A stretch of DNA of 64,000 nt from Agriotes lineatus (GCA_940337035.1 OW679202.1:19133200-19197199), one strand, 5' to 3'. Shown: positions 34,602-45,364, counted from the first letter of the stretch. Numbers and translations: made by a program. The notes: generated from the sequence alone by a model not told the origin.

Positions 34602-35072
34602 TCAAGTGGTATCAGCTAGATCAAGAAAATTTATATTAAACTCTCCAGTACAGAACAATTCATCGCAATCTTCTACTAAAAAGGATAAAGTATTATCAAA
34701 TTCGCTTAAAAAAGCGTTGCAACTCATTGAGTGAGCCCTGTAAACAACTCCAAAAATATATTGCTTTTTATTAATTTTAGGTCTGATCCACAACTGTTCT
34801 ATCAAATCGGAAGTAGGTATAACATGCACTTCGAAAGAATTCAAGATATAAAAAGCTAACCCTCCTCCACCTTTATGTACTCTATCTTTACGTGGTATTT
34901 TATACCCTGGAATATGAATATTATTATCTGTTAGTACATCATCTTTCAACCAAGTTTCGCTAATTCCTAGTATATCATATTTATTAACCGCAACCTGATC
35001 TCTCACATCATCAATACTCTGTACTAAAGAACGAATAACTACATGTGCAAAATTAAACTTGTATAACTTCAT
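34602..35072 (-). pseudogene. APE-type endonuclease of the CR1-group element
   Basis: The 156-codon frame opens with a variant of the usual N-A-R-S-L start (VVIRSLVQSIDDVRDQV), then ILGISETWLKDDV (catalytic Glu), GGGGLAFYI, FGVVYRAHSM and GEFNINFLD. The last block corresponds to the G-D-F-N motif with Asp changed to Glu. The frame ends before the S-D-H block. Confidence 0.7.
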
Positions 35073-35421
35073 TCCACTAAAATTAAATTAAAGCAGCATA
35101 TATAAAAATAAAAATAAACGCTTGATTACTGCAGTTGTTTAAAAACCACCAACCAAACCACTATTCTTAATAGCGTGCCTCTGCACAGGGCTTACAAATA
35201 GAAAAGGAATAATAACATAAAACAATAATAATAACGTAGGTGTATTATCAAAATAAAGCACATCATCTGTTATATGTGACTATATCTTCTATAAAAGAAA
35301 ATTGAGAAATGAAATATAAGTATTAATGTAAAACAAGGATTATTTAATATAAAATTTAAAAATAAAATTTCAAGAAACGGTTTAATTTGTTAACGCGATA
35401 TCATTGCAAGCGTGGGTATCT

Positions 35422-36002
35422 TTAACCGCCAGATTTTATTCTGAGTTTAACCTTAATCGACCCATCCTCTGAGCATACGTTCCAAAAACCGAATTGATTA
35501 GCAGTGTATTTTAAAAGTTCGTACATTTTTGTAAGACCTTCCTTAATCACAGTTTTGGAACCTGCGAAGTTTCTTCTGTTACCCATTACATAGCTGCGAT
35601 ATTTGTAGCTGACAAACTTGATAATAGCAGAACGATTTTTTCCTTCTTGCAGGAAGCCCAGACAATGACAGCGTCCGATATATTCAGGTTTAATGGTTAT
35701 ATTGGCTTTCTTCTTACAGAACTCTATTATTTTTTCTTCCAGATCTTCTTCGTCTGTTTGAAAATTCGCACATTATCTCTCCTTGAATATTGTTCTAATG
35801 CGGCAACATTTTCTTCACATGATTTAGCTATCTTTGATATTCGATTGTCGCAATCTTTTCTAAATTCCTCAAATTTAGCACTCAGATTTTCAAAAACTTT
35901 ATCTGCGATCTTTGTTATAAACTGTTCATCGTTTAAGAGCACATTGATGGTCTCCTTTACAATTTCTTTAATCTCCATTTTATTTTCATGTGTGAGACCC
36001 AT
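35422..36002 (-). pseudogene. ORF1 of the CR1-group element
   Basis: From Met at 36002 the frame reads a coiled-coil-like N-terminal region and then LEQYSRRDNVRIF, the entry motif of L1/CR1-type ORF1 RNA-binding domains. A frame change near 35725 is followed by IGRCHCLGF, then IIKFVSYKYRSYVMGNRR, TVIKEGLTKM and FGFWNVCSEDGSIKVKLR, which form the C-terminal domain. The stop is at 35422-35424. It probably bound element RNA before decay. Confidence 0.65.
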
Positions 36003-36155
36003 CTTTTTGTGTAGATAGACCGCAACCACTAATGAGGCAAACTGCACCACAATTTTAACTCAATGTCACTTATTATATCCACCTTTAACAATAAATTGCC
36101 ACAGCAGAGGCGAATGAGGTTACTCCTTGGCGGCCATGTTCAATTAAAATTGCCA

Positions 36156-37527
36156 GGAGAAGGCGGAATCACCAATAAAATGCTAAAATATGGAGTACCA
36201 GCCCTACAAAATGAAATCATAAATATAATACAGAAGATATTCATTGAAGCACGTATCCTGAAAGAATGGAAAACCAGTGTTGTTATTCCACTCTTTAAAA
36301 AGGGTGATAAACAAGTAATACAGAGGTATTCATCTACTCAATAGTATATTAAAGCTAACAACAAAAATTATCGGAGGCAAACTACAACTGATCCCAATAT
36401 GCGGCCAACAACAGGGATTTCGCAAAGGCCGCTCATGTACAGATGCTATATTTACAGTAAGGCAAATTATCGAAAAATCCCTAGAGTACAATGTAACAGC
36501 GTTTTTGTGCTTTGTAGACATAGAGAAAGCCTTCGATAATATACAGCTACAGGATGTATTGATAATACTAGAGAACCACAATGTCCCTGATAATTTATGC
36601 TATCTTATCAAAGATATACATACAAAAAATAATATGAAGATTAAAACTAACGCTAAACTATCGACAAGCATATCGGTGAATAAAGGTATCTGGCAAGTCG
36701 ATTCCCTAAGCCCATTCTTATTTATTGTAATCATGAATGAAATCATGAAAGAACTACAACATAGAAAGGGATATAGGATGGGGAATAGAGACTTTAACAT
36801 AATATGTTTTGCTGACGGTGCAGTTCTATCGGCTGCGAATGAAGACAACTTACAGCGGCTGTTGTATCAGTTCCATCTCAGCTGTCAAAGATTCAAACTA
36901 AAAATATCAACAAGTAAAACAAAAGTGATAACGATAAGTAAGGAACGTGTGCGTAGTAAATTAGAAATAGATGGGAACATTATTGAACAAGTGACAAGCA
37001 TCAACTATTTAGGAGTAAAAATAACAAACACAGGCGACTTACAAGCAGAAGTCAGGGAGCAGGTCAACAAAGGCATGATAACATCTGGATGCCTCAATAG
37101 TACCATCTGGTATAATAACTTTAAGAAATTAACCCAAAGTTAGAATCTACAAAACCATAATTCGTCCTACTCTTACATATGGCATCGAAGCAAGAGCTGA
37201 TACCTCCAAAACAATACAGATGCTCGAAGCGGCAGAAATGAAAACTCTGCGCAAAATCACTGGAAAGAAAAGACTTGATAGAGTCAGAAACGAAGCAATA
37301 AGGGAAACATGTCAGATAAAAAAAATCGAAGACTAGGTGAAGTCGATATGTAAGACATGGGATGACCACATAGCGAGAATGCATCAAGACCGAACGGTTC
37401 GTAGAGCCAGAGATATTTCACCACCTGGGAAACAAAACATAGGCAGACCACGCAAAAGATGGAACAAATCTTAAACGATTCAGAAACATCAGGCTAAAGC
37501 CTAACATTAAGAAGAAGAAGAAGACAT
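36156..37527 (+). pseudogene. RTE-type retrotransposon, right part of the interrupted copy
   Basis: The RT resumes with LPGEGGITNKMLKYGVPAL and EWKTSVVIPLFKKGDK. A 212-codon frame (36505-37143) holds motif A (CFVDIEKAFDNIQ), DSLSPFLFIVIMNEI and FADG in place of YADD, so the second catalytic Asp is lost. After frame changes come IIRPTLTYGIEARADTS, RKITGKKRLDRVRNEA and NIGRPRKRWN, the C-terminal RTE block. The copy ends in a (GAA)n-type tail near 37510-37527, like the element that ends at 49793. Confidence 0.75.
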
Positions 37528-37614
37528 AGTCAAATATATTTATAAATTCTCAAGTCCCACTTTTTTGTATTGATATATGCCAAAATCTGTTTACATAGAG
37601 ACATGTCTTCTATA

Positions 37615-37848
37615 TTAAGCTTCCAATTTTCTTATCTCTCTAAGGGTAAGTACGTTTCCTGCTCTCCCACACAGCAGTCTCTCGCGTATCTGGCCAAGAA
37701 AATTTAGCAGTATTTTTTCGGTTTCGATAGATGTCTTGACATCATTCAAGGCTTTCACAAAAGAGTCTAGCTTTGTAACTGGCGGTGATGCAGTTTCAGA
37801 AACTTCGGTTATACCAAAGAATATAGATAGGGGATGAAGGACAGCCTT
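37615..37848 (-). CDS. Unrecognised C-terminal exon fragment cut by the assembly gap
   Basis: On the minus strand the frame is open from the gap edge (37848) for 77 codons to TAA at 37615-37617. It reads SIFFGITEVSETASPPVTKL, DSFVKALNDVKTSIETEKIL and IRERLLCGRAGNVLTLREIR. The sequence has balanced, helix-friendly, protein-like composition and no decay. I do not recognise the family. It could be the last exon of a host gene or of an unannotated transposon. The gap hides what precedes it. Confidence 0.4.
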   Translation of the reverse strand, partial: KAVLHPLSIFFGITEVSETASPPVTKLDSFVKALNDVKTSIETEKILLNFLGQIRERLLCGRAGNVLTLREIRKLEA

Positions 37849-37871
37849 NNNNNNNNNNNNNNNNNNNNNNN
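37849..37871. other. Assembly gap (23 N)
   Basis: A run of 23 N marks a scaffold join of unknown true length. Confidence 0.99.
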
Positions 37872-39962
37872 AGTAAACTAGCTGAAGCTCGCGGCATATG
37901 CCGCATTTAAAATGTAGGACAAATCTAATAACTTTTGTTGCACTAAAGAAAGTTTTAAAAGCACGCTAGAGATTGGAAATTTTTGGATAGCCTCCAGGCC
38001 ACTTTCCTACATATTGGATACAGCCGATAATGATGAATTGAATAGTGTCTTCTTTTTTGTGTTCAGTATTAAATGCTAATTATTGTTACAATGCTGTAAA
38101 TCCAATTTGTGGAAATGTCACTGGGACAGTTTCCAAAAACTAAATTCCTGGAATTTGCTGATCTCTAAAAGCACTATATTTAGACAAACCTACAATTTTT
38201 TGAAAATAGGGACAATTAAGTACTTATCTGCTTTTGGAATATCCCAAATATAAAGGAAATATTATGTTTTATTGTTATGATGCATAATTTCTATACGTAT
38301 TTAAGTGTATACTTCCTATTCTAAAACCTGTAAAACTACCTGATATCAGCAAATTATTGCTTAAAGTTCTTGGTGTTCAGTCGCTTTTGTAATTTTGTCT
38401 TGGTATATTGTTTATTTGGCTTGGTGTCTTGCTCTTATAAGTGGTGTGTGAATCAACATGGTAAGTAAAATGTCCATCATATTACCTACTTTTTCTACAA
38501 AAAAATACGTAATTGGCTTAACTAATGTTATTACACATTTATATTTGTCAATAAATTTCTTGAACATATTCTACCGAGATTTAAAAAAGACTGCTAGTAT
38601 TATTGCAGTTTTTTTGTTAATTGATAACTGTAAATCAGTGTTGTTGATTTTGTGAAATCCTTCCAAATTAATTTTCGAAAACTTTACTAAAACCTCTTTC
38701 AAAGGTGCTATAATACTGCCACCTCATACCGATAATTAATTTAATCGCATTTACAAAGTACATATTCAAAAACATTTTTTAATTGTATTTACTTTGGTTC
38801 TTAATATTTAAAATAATGTTTTATTAAATATCACTATTTTAAATAAATAGAGCAATTTAATTAATTCCCAATTTTATTGCAATTTGTCATCTCAATCTTA
38901 TTTCTCAATTTGCAGAACAATTCTACTGGTATTAAATTACCTAATAATTATTTTATTACAGGATAACACCCAAGTGAGAAAAGAGTAACAATAAAAATGT
39001 ACTTATTATTTTATTATTAATTATAAAAATAAATATATATATATATATATATACAATTCCAATGTTTCATTAAGGTTGGCCTTCTTTATGTACATCGCTC
39101 GCATTACCGTACACTGCGGTTCACCCAAAAGAAGTCCTTAATTTTATACTTGTAACATAAATAGCAATTATTTCCTATAAACTAAAATTAAGGTGTAACT
39201 GGTCGCCTAGGATTGCACTTGTCATAATGGTTTTTAAATAAGTAACGTCAAAAGCAATCAATCATCTAAAATTTTGAATTTTGTACTTTTCTAGGTTGCA
39301 GAAAAAATAGTATGCATTATTTGGATTAAAAGTGGCTCTGTTTGACTTGCAATAATTGCTTGTCAAACAAAGTGACAATTACTATTTTATTTGCAATCAA
39401 CATTTTTATATAGAGGTTGCGTAAAATTGTACGAAACATGGCAATTCCATGTCTTAGAAAACGTTTAAATACTATTTGCCATAAGAAAAAGTTAAAATAT
39501 GAACGATTTTGTAGCCATTTATCATTAGTATTTCTGTCATTCAAGAGCAAACCGGGATCGCGTAACTGACACATTATTGATGCAATGCAACCAGAATTTT
39601 CTGAATTACTTAACCTGTCAGTAGTGTCTCGCAAAGTTCTCCCGGCACGGGAACATGTTCTTGAGATCATTTCAAGTAAAAAAGTTCATATGAACATGTG
39701 TCCTATTCTCAGTACTTATTGAGCTATACACATTTCAAACTAAATTAATCTTAAATAATTTTATTCAATTTTGCCGTATAAAGTGACCGTTATTTGTTTC
39801 TGGCCTGCCCATGAAAGTTGATGTTTTATAAACAGTCATTTAAAATTTGTATTCCGCTAGCGATTTAAAATGTTTATTCCGCTAGCGCTTTAAAAATGTC
39901 AATAAATGTCAACCAAAATAAATCAATAATTTATCAAAAAATTATACATAAGTACATTACAA
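37872..39962. other. Mostly intergenic; (TA)n microsatellite at 39034-39054
   Basis: No clear gene is seen. ATG is followed at once by GTAAGT at 38461, and an acceptor TTATTACAG lies near 38961, but the exon after it has only eight codons before a stop. A minus-strand frame at 39326-39670 (TCSRAGRTLRDTTDRLSN) is of uncertain value. Confidence 0.35.
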
Positions 39963-40225
39963 CTAAATTAACAAAACGACGTCCACGTCGTCAGTTTTCA
40001 TTTTGACCAGTTCTCCAATGCGACAACCGCCAGCTATACTCATAAGTATAGTCTGCAATGTAATTTTACAATTAAAAGGAAAGAAATGGATCAATAATGT
40101 TAACCTTTGCAAGTAAATACTTTTCGTCCGGTGAAGTACGAATGAACCTCAAAATTTCGTCGCGGCTAAGAACATTTGACTTATAGGGCTTAAAGCCTCT
40201 TGCGTTTTGCTTGGAAAATATTAAG
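39963..40225 (-). pseudogene. Crypton-type tyrosine recombinase fragment with a retained intron
   Basis: On the minus strand, exon A (about 40225-40105) reads KPYKSNVLSRDEILRFIRTS and then PDEKYLLAK. A 52-bp GT-AG intron (40104-40053) keeps phase 0. Exon B (40052-39963) reads TILMSIAGGCRIGELVKMKT before DDVDVVLLI and a stop. The G-x-R-I-x-E-L-x-x-M/L block is the hallmark of tyrosine recombinases, with the first catalytic Arg in GCRIGEL. The style matches insect Crypton-type recombinases. Everything after the first Arg box (the H-x-x-R and Tyr blocks) is absent, so it is a fragment. Confidence 0.6.
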
Positions 40226-40619
40226 TTACTGGCTCCACACAATTAAAATTAAATTAAAACGATTTTCTTACCATATATGAATCTGGCCAGTAAATGTACA
40301 TATACAGTGTGTCCCAGATTGAGTGGGATTGCATAAGTAACTTTTTTATCATTGAAGATGAAGATTTGGTTAAATGGACAATGCTTTGCAGTTTCATATG
40401 CTGATTTAATATCGGTTTGAAAAAGTTCAAAATGTCGAACCAGTCAAAAGTTATTAGAGAAAAACTAAAAACTGTCATTTTCTTGTATGTCAAATATCTT
40501 TGTAAGTATAAGAGATACGAAAAAAAGTAATATTTGATTTTTAGGTTACTGAATAGAATTTTTTATTCTCTTTTCAACGATATAAGATAACTTATGATTG
40601 AATAAAAAAAATCTGGTGT

Positions 40620-41275
40620 GATACACTCACACAACTTCCTTTTACAGTGATCTTATAATTAGGTAAAAATTTGATTTTAAATTTTTAAGCATCTGTCAAA
40701 CATTTTCAAAAATTGCAAATGGTATAAAAACTGTACAAAATAGAGAATTAGAACAAGAGACAAATTTTCTCTAGAATTTTAAGCTGAATTCAAAAATGTA
40801 ATAATATACCGGGTTTTGTACTTAAAATAGGAGTTAATACAAAAAATAGAAAAAAAAACAAAAGAAACCCATTTTAGAGATATTCAACTGGAAAATCACT
40901 TATCTCACGTCAATACATTTTAAAAATGTAATAAAAACATAAAGTTTGAAGGAAATCGTTAGAGCCGTTTTTGAAAAAATCTAAAAAAACAAAAAAATCG
41001 CAGGAGTAAACACCTACTTCCGGTTATGCAATTTTCTTCAAACGCTTGCTGTCGCATGTACATACTATACAAAACTTATATATGAAGTTTCAACACCATA
41101 CCTCTTTTCGTTTTTGAGATATTCTGTTCACAGGCAGACAGACACACAGACAGACCAATGAAAAAAAATATGTTTTTTGGGATCAGGGGACTCTAAAACG
41201 TGAAGATCTGTTGAAAACTCAATTTCGAATTTTTGGGGTGAATCCAATACTTCCTTTATTGTAACAGGAAGTAAT
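40620..41275 (+). repeat. Copy 1 of a ~640-bp interspersed repeat
   Basis: This begins near ACAACTTCCTTTTACAGTGA and ends AACAGGAAGTAA, which gives short inverted termini (ACTTCCT...AGGAAGT). It shares a CAGACAGACACACAGACAG stretch and GGGATCAGGGGACTCTAAAA with copy 2 at 42352-42973. Both copies have the same orientation. Confidence 0.7.
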
Positions 41276-41625
41276 ACCAGTAAAATTAATTGTTTTTACA
41301 TATTAATCAAGTAGGCTTACATAGATAAAAAAAACAAACAACATTTATTTAAAAACAAAACATAATCCTGATAATCACATGAAATGATCAAAATGCTGGT
41401 GATTGTTAGCTAAACATAGTTGACACCATTTGACGGCACGACGGGTTACTTTAAGCAAACTTTCTTATTGTTTTTCATCATGGCTGCTTACCTACTTGAT
41501 TATACATTTAAAAAGTAATATCACGATGGTTTTTGTGGTTCAAGTACTTAGTACTTAATTAACATGTTACTATAGGCCATTCACTAAACACAAAAACATT
41601 AACTATTTCTTTAAGTTGGCATGTA

Positions 41626-41860
41626 CAGTCGTGTGCAAGTAAATCTGGGACAGTGTTTTTTTCACATGCAGATTCAGTTAAGAATTTGAAGAATATTTCC
41701 ATGGATTTCCTCTTATCAGAGAGAGTTACATTAAACTTTAACAGGTACTGAAACCCGTAACTCTCTCTGATAAGAGGAAATCCATGGAAATATTCTTCAA
41801 ATTCTTAACTGAATCTGCATGTGAAAAAAACACTGTCCCAGATTTATTTGCACACGACTG
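41626..41860. mobile_element. Near-perfect hairpin MITE, 104-bp arms
   Basis: The arms 41626-41729 and 41757-41860 are inverted copies with a single mismatch in 104 bases, around a 27-bp loop. TA flanks both sides. The termini CAGTCGTGTGCAA are of Tc1/mariner type. The near identity of the arms implies a recent origin or gene conversion between arms. Confidence 0.9.
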
Positions 41861-42351
41861 TACATACAATTTTTGTGCAAGGAATTCTGTATTCTTGTTT
41901 CCACACCTGCATAAAGGCGACTTTAAATTTAAACATGACAATCAATGACAATTAATAAATCTCATTATTTCAGTGTCAAAGTACATATTATTCTAGAAAT
42001 TCTTGCCTGAACTTTTATAAAAAGTAATAAAAATACATCAATAGTATCCAACAGAGTATTTGTTTAACATCCTTAAAAGTAGTTAAGTTATAACATTTAT
42101 GACAGTTGATAAATAAATGTCATACCCCTAACCTATTTGGTTTAGTAACTTTTTGGAAGTACGTTCCTAGACTAAGATGAATTTTGGAAGTACACTCAAG
42201 GTTTTGTAAAATAAATTTCACCTAATTTTGTTTTGATCCATGTAAGCCTACTTGATTAAAATGTAAAAACAATTAATTTTACTGGTATTTTTTAGTCAAT
42301 CATATGTTATCTTACATCGTTGAAAAGAGAATAAAAAATCTGGTGTGATAC

Positions 42352-42973
42352 ACGCACACAACTTCCTTTTACAGTGATCTTATAATTAGCCAAAAATTTG
42401 ATTTTAAATTTTTAAGCATTTGTCAAAAATTTTCAAAAATTACAAATTTTACAAAAACGGTACAAAATAGAGCATTAGGTGAAGAGACAAATTATCTCTA
42501 GAATTTTAAGCTGAATTCAAAAATGCAATAATATACCGGGTGTTCTATTTAAAATAGGAGTTAATAAAAAAAAATAGAAAAAAAACAAAAGAAACCCATT
42601 TTAAAAGTATTCAACTGGAAAATCACTTATCTCACATCAATACACATAAAAAATGTAATAAAAATTTCAAGTTTAAAAAAAATCACAAGAGTAAACACCA
42701 TACTTCTGGTTATGCGATGTTCTTGAAAAGCTTGCTGTCGCATCTACATAGTACACAAAACTTATATATTAAGTTTCAACGCCATACCTCTTTTCGTTTT
42801 TGAGATATTCTGTTCACAGACAGACAGACACACAGACAGACAGACAGACAGACCAATGAAAAAAAATATGTTTTTTGGGATCAGGGGACTCTAAAACGTG
42901 AAGATCTATTGAAAACTTAATTTCAAATTTTTGGGGTGAATCCAATACCTCCTTTATTGTAAAAGGAAGTAAA
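42352..42973 (+). repeat. Copy 2 of the ~640-bp interspersed repeat
   Basis: Direct copy of 40620-41275, somewhat shorter. The CAGA microsatellite inside it is expanded (CAGACAGACAGACAGACAGA near 42832). Confidence 0.7.
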
Positions 42974-43023
42974 AATTCTATTTAGTAACCTAAAAATCAA
43001 ATATGGAAGGGACCATAATTATA

Positions 43024-43405
43024 CCGGGTGTCCATTCTCAATGTCGAACATAGGCAATTAACATCTGTGCATTCACTCGTTCTTCATTGAAATAATTAAT
43101 TTTTCTGTAGATAATTTTAACAGACGTTGACAGAAAATATCTGATTTAAGCCAACTAAATACCAATTTTTTGACAAATGCTATCGAACTTGGCATAATAT
43201 ATTTAAAATTCCCAAGTTTTAAATTAAAATTTTAAAATAAAAATCGCATCTTGAATATTATTATTGGTATCATTTGATGCGTAATAATTTTATCTTTCCA
43301 TTGATACCATTACCTTCCCTGTAAGTTGCATTGGCGAGCAGGAATCGGCAAAAACGTTCAATACAATGTTATTCGCCATGTTCGACTTTAAGAACGGACA
43401 CCCGG
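43024..43405. mobile_element. 382-bp MITE with CCGGGTGTCC termini
   Basis: TA|CCGGGTGTCCATTCTCAA at the left and its near-complement ending CGGACACCCGG|TA at the right form inverted termini of about 40 bp around an AT-rich centre. Confidence 0.75.
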
Positions 43406-43630
43406 TATATAACAGCAATGAGATAACATGAATAACAAAATAGAATGCTTGAGTAAGAAAGAGATGGCCATACGAAAAAAATATTTTAGTAGGCATGTTT
43501 AGTTAACATATGTCATAATTAAATTAAGCGTCAAGCCTTCTTGAATATTTGCTACTATATTTATCTCTTTCTTACTCGAGCAATATGAGTTATTTTCTTG
43601 TTCATGTTATCTCATTGCTGTTATATCCCG
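43405..43630. mobile_element. Palindromic element next to the 382-bp MITE
   Basis: TATAACAGCAATGAGATAAC at 43406 and its complement ending near 43625 begin inverted arms of about 60 bp that include GAGTAAGAAAGAGAT. The inner 90 bases are single copy. Confidence 0.6.
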
Positions 43631-43863
43631 TGTGTCCACAGGAGTACGCACCATAGAGATAAGATAATGCTAATAGAATATAAATATCAACCAGTGCTAT
43701 GACCACCGATCCTTTTCTTGTACCATTTATAACAATATTGTTTCATACAGTGGCGAGTCGGAAGCCAGAAAACAACGTTTTAGCGTGCCGGCGAGCACAG
43801 CATTAGCCGATCTTTCTATTCTATTTGGTTATCCCTATGGTGCGTCCTCCTGTGGACACAGGG
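43627..43863. mobile_element. ~237-bp MITE with CCCTGTGTCCACAGGAG termini
   Basis: The ends CCCGTGTGTCCACAGGAG and CTCCTGTGGACACAGGG are inverted. The arms continue through CGCACCATAG and GATAA for about 45 bp. A TA-rich flank is present on both sides. Confidence 0.65.
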
Positions 43864-44279
43864 TATAATTGTGGCCCCATCGGTATTACTTTTTTTCGTA
43901 TCTCTTATACTTACAAAGATATTTGACATACAAGAAAATGATAGTTTTTAGTTTTGACTGGTTCGACATTTTGAACTTTTTCAAACAGATATTAAATCAG
44001 CATATGAAACTGCAAAACATTGTCCATTTAACCAAATCTCCATCTTCAATGATAAGAAAGTTAGCCATGCAATCCCACTCGATCTGGGACACACTGTATG
44101 TAATTGCTTCATATGTGCCATTGGGATTTAAAGTATAATTAAATCGTAACACAAATTCCCTAATCTTTTGATCGAAAAAATCTTGATTCATTATATGCGA
44201 TCGAGTCCCAAACTTTCATTTTTATCTGTTAACACACAAAAAATAACCACACATAATGAAATTCCACTAAATAACTTAC

Positions 44280-44870
44280 AAACAAAATCTGACGCTTCCC
44301 ATATAGTTACATTAGATATGTATCTTAGGCTTTGATAAAATTTTCCAGTTTTTAATAAATATTCGGTAGTTTCTTTCAAAATATCCACTATTAATGCCCA
44401 ATCAGCTACTGCCGATGCACTCTGAAATAAAATTTAAATAAAACACCATATAGTGATTCTAAAATACCAACATATACCTGGTATCTGGGGCAACCATAAG
44501 AAGCCCAGCTACCGCTCCAGGACCGAATAAAATAGTGGAATTTCGATCGCCATTGAATTATTCCAAATTGTCATACACCCATTTTAATGTCATTGCTTGA
44601 TCAAGAATACCATAGTTCCCAGGTGAATTAACATCGCCTGTATTAAGAAAACCTACAAGAAAAGTCATGTTCATATTGCGAGAACAATTTAGCTTTACGA
44701 TTACCTAACGCTCCTAGTCCACAACTTTGTAAAACGTACCCAAAATGTGTCCTTGAAATAAATTCGAAGCTCCTCTAACAAAATCGCCACCATGTGTATA
44801 AACCATTACAGGATATGGACAACCGTCGCGTACTAACATTGGGACTGCGCTCGACATCTATTCTGCTCTA
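44280..44870 (-). pseudogene. Carboxylesterase-family pseudogene (three exons)
   Basis: Minus strand. Exon 1 (about 44870-44706) reads VPMLVRDGCPYPVMVYTHGG, the oxyanion-hole HGG block, then RGASNLFQGHILGTF. After a frame change it reads LGALG and the donor. Intron 44705-44653. Exon 2 (44652-44478) reads GFLNTGDVNSPGNYGILDQA and LKWVYDNLE, a TAA, and then FNGDRNSTILFGPGAVAGLL. Intron 44477-44422. Exon 3 (44421-44280) opens with SASAVADWALI and ends at a GTAAGT donor. The nucleophile elbow, G-E-S-A-G in active esterases, reads G-P-G-A, so the parent probably belonged to a non-catalytic esterase-like clade. The frameshift, stop and small deletions show that this copy is dead. Retained introns mean it is a genomic duplicate and not a retrocopy. 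Confidence 0.75.
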
Positions 44871-44879
44871 ACAACTTTT

Positions 44880-45240
44880 TGAAGTTTGCTTGCTTAATGC
44901 TGCAGATCCGTAACCAAGGTGTTGCGAAGGTATCTAGTCTGGGTTATCTGTATCCTTAAGTTGTGTTGGTTTGCCTAAATAAATTCGTTCGCTCTAGCAG
45001 TCAAGCCATCGTAATTTCTGAATTGGAAAATTTACTTGCCTGTTATAAAATGTCTTGAACAAATACGACCATATTTAATGTTTGCTTGTGTCAAATCAGT
45101 CCTTTTGAGAGCAGCAATCCACTTTTTTCTCCTCAAACTACGTAATTCATCTATTTTTCCATTATTTGTGAGCTCAGATGGAATTCTATAGCAGGTTATG
45201 TTATGGCGTCAACTGTTTACAGCCTCCTTGTTGTGCGTGA
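44880..45240 (-). pseudogene. THAP zinc-finger domain relic
   Basis: On the minus strand one frame reads TCYRIPSELTNNGKIDELRS, then RRKKWIAALKRTDL, then NIKYGRICSRHFITGK. This is the second half of a THAP DNA-binding domain with its C-x-x-H ligands (CSRH). The first zinc ligands are decayed. After a possible 18-base intron the downstream part reads DNPD, a stop, then IPSQHLGYGSAALSKQTS, like the A-V-P-x-x-N-L-G-Y tail seen after THAP domains. At least three stops are present. It ends where the carboxylesterase relic starts, on the same strand. Confidence 0.55.
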
Positions 45241-45364
45241 AATAACAGTGTTGTCAGACGTCCTCAAAATATTGTACAATAATTAAAGGAAAACAACATA
45301 ACACTAAACACTATGTTTGTAGTATTAATGTTTATTTAAGCTGGTATGACACGATAATACACTT

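Larger units (their letters stand above)
32225..36155 (-). mobile_element. CR1-group non-LTR retrotransposon, near full length, nested in an RTE-type element
   Basis: The element runs on the minus strand, with its 3' end at an (AAT)n tract (32229-32242) and its 5' end near 36145-36155. It holds ORF1, an APE-type endonuclease, RT and a C-terminal domain, in several frames with stops. GGCCAT occurs at both junctions (32221 and 36132), which may be part of a target duplication. It interrupts an RTE-type copy whose coding sequence continues on both sides. Confidence 0.8.
40305..44096. mobile_element. 3.8-kb composite foldback with nested MITEs
   Basis: The outer ends TA|CAGTGTGTCCCAGATTGAGT and CTGGGACACACTG|TA are inverted. 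The inverted match runs about 230 bp inwards on each side (for example AGATATTTGACATACAAGAA near 43915 against its complement near 40490). A second layer of inverted blocks lies inside: 40530-40560 against 42970-43005, 40564-40616 against 42290-42345, and 41278-41322 against 42240-42285. At least four further palindromic elements sit within. No transposase is present. Confidence 0.7.
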
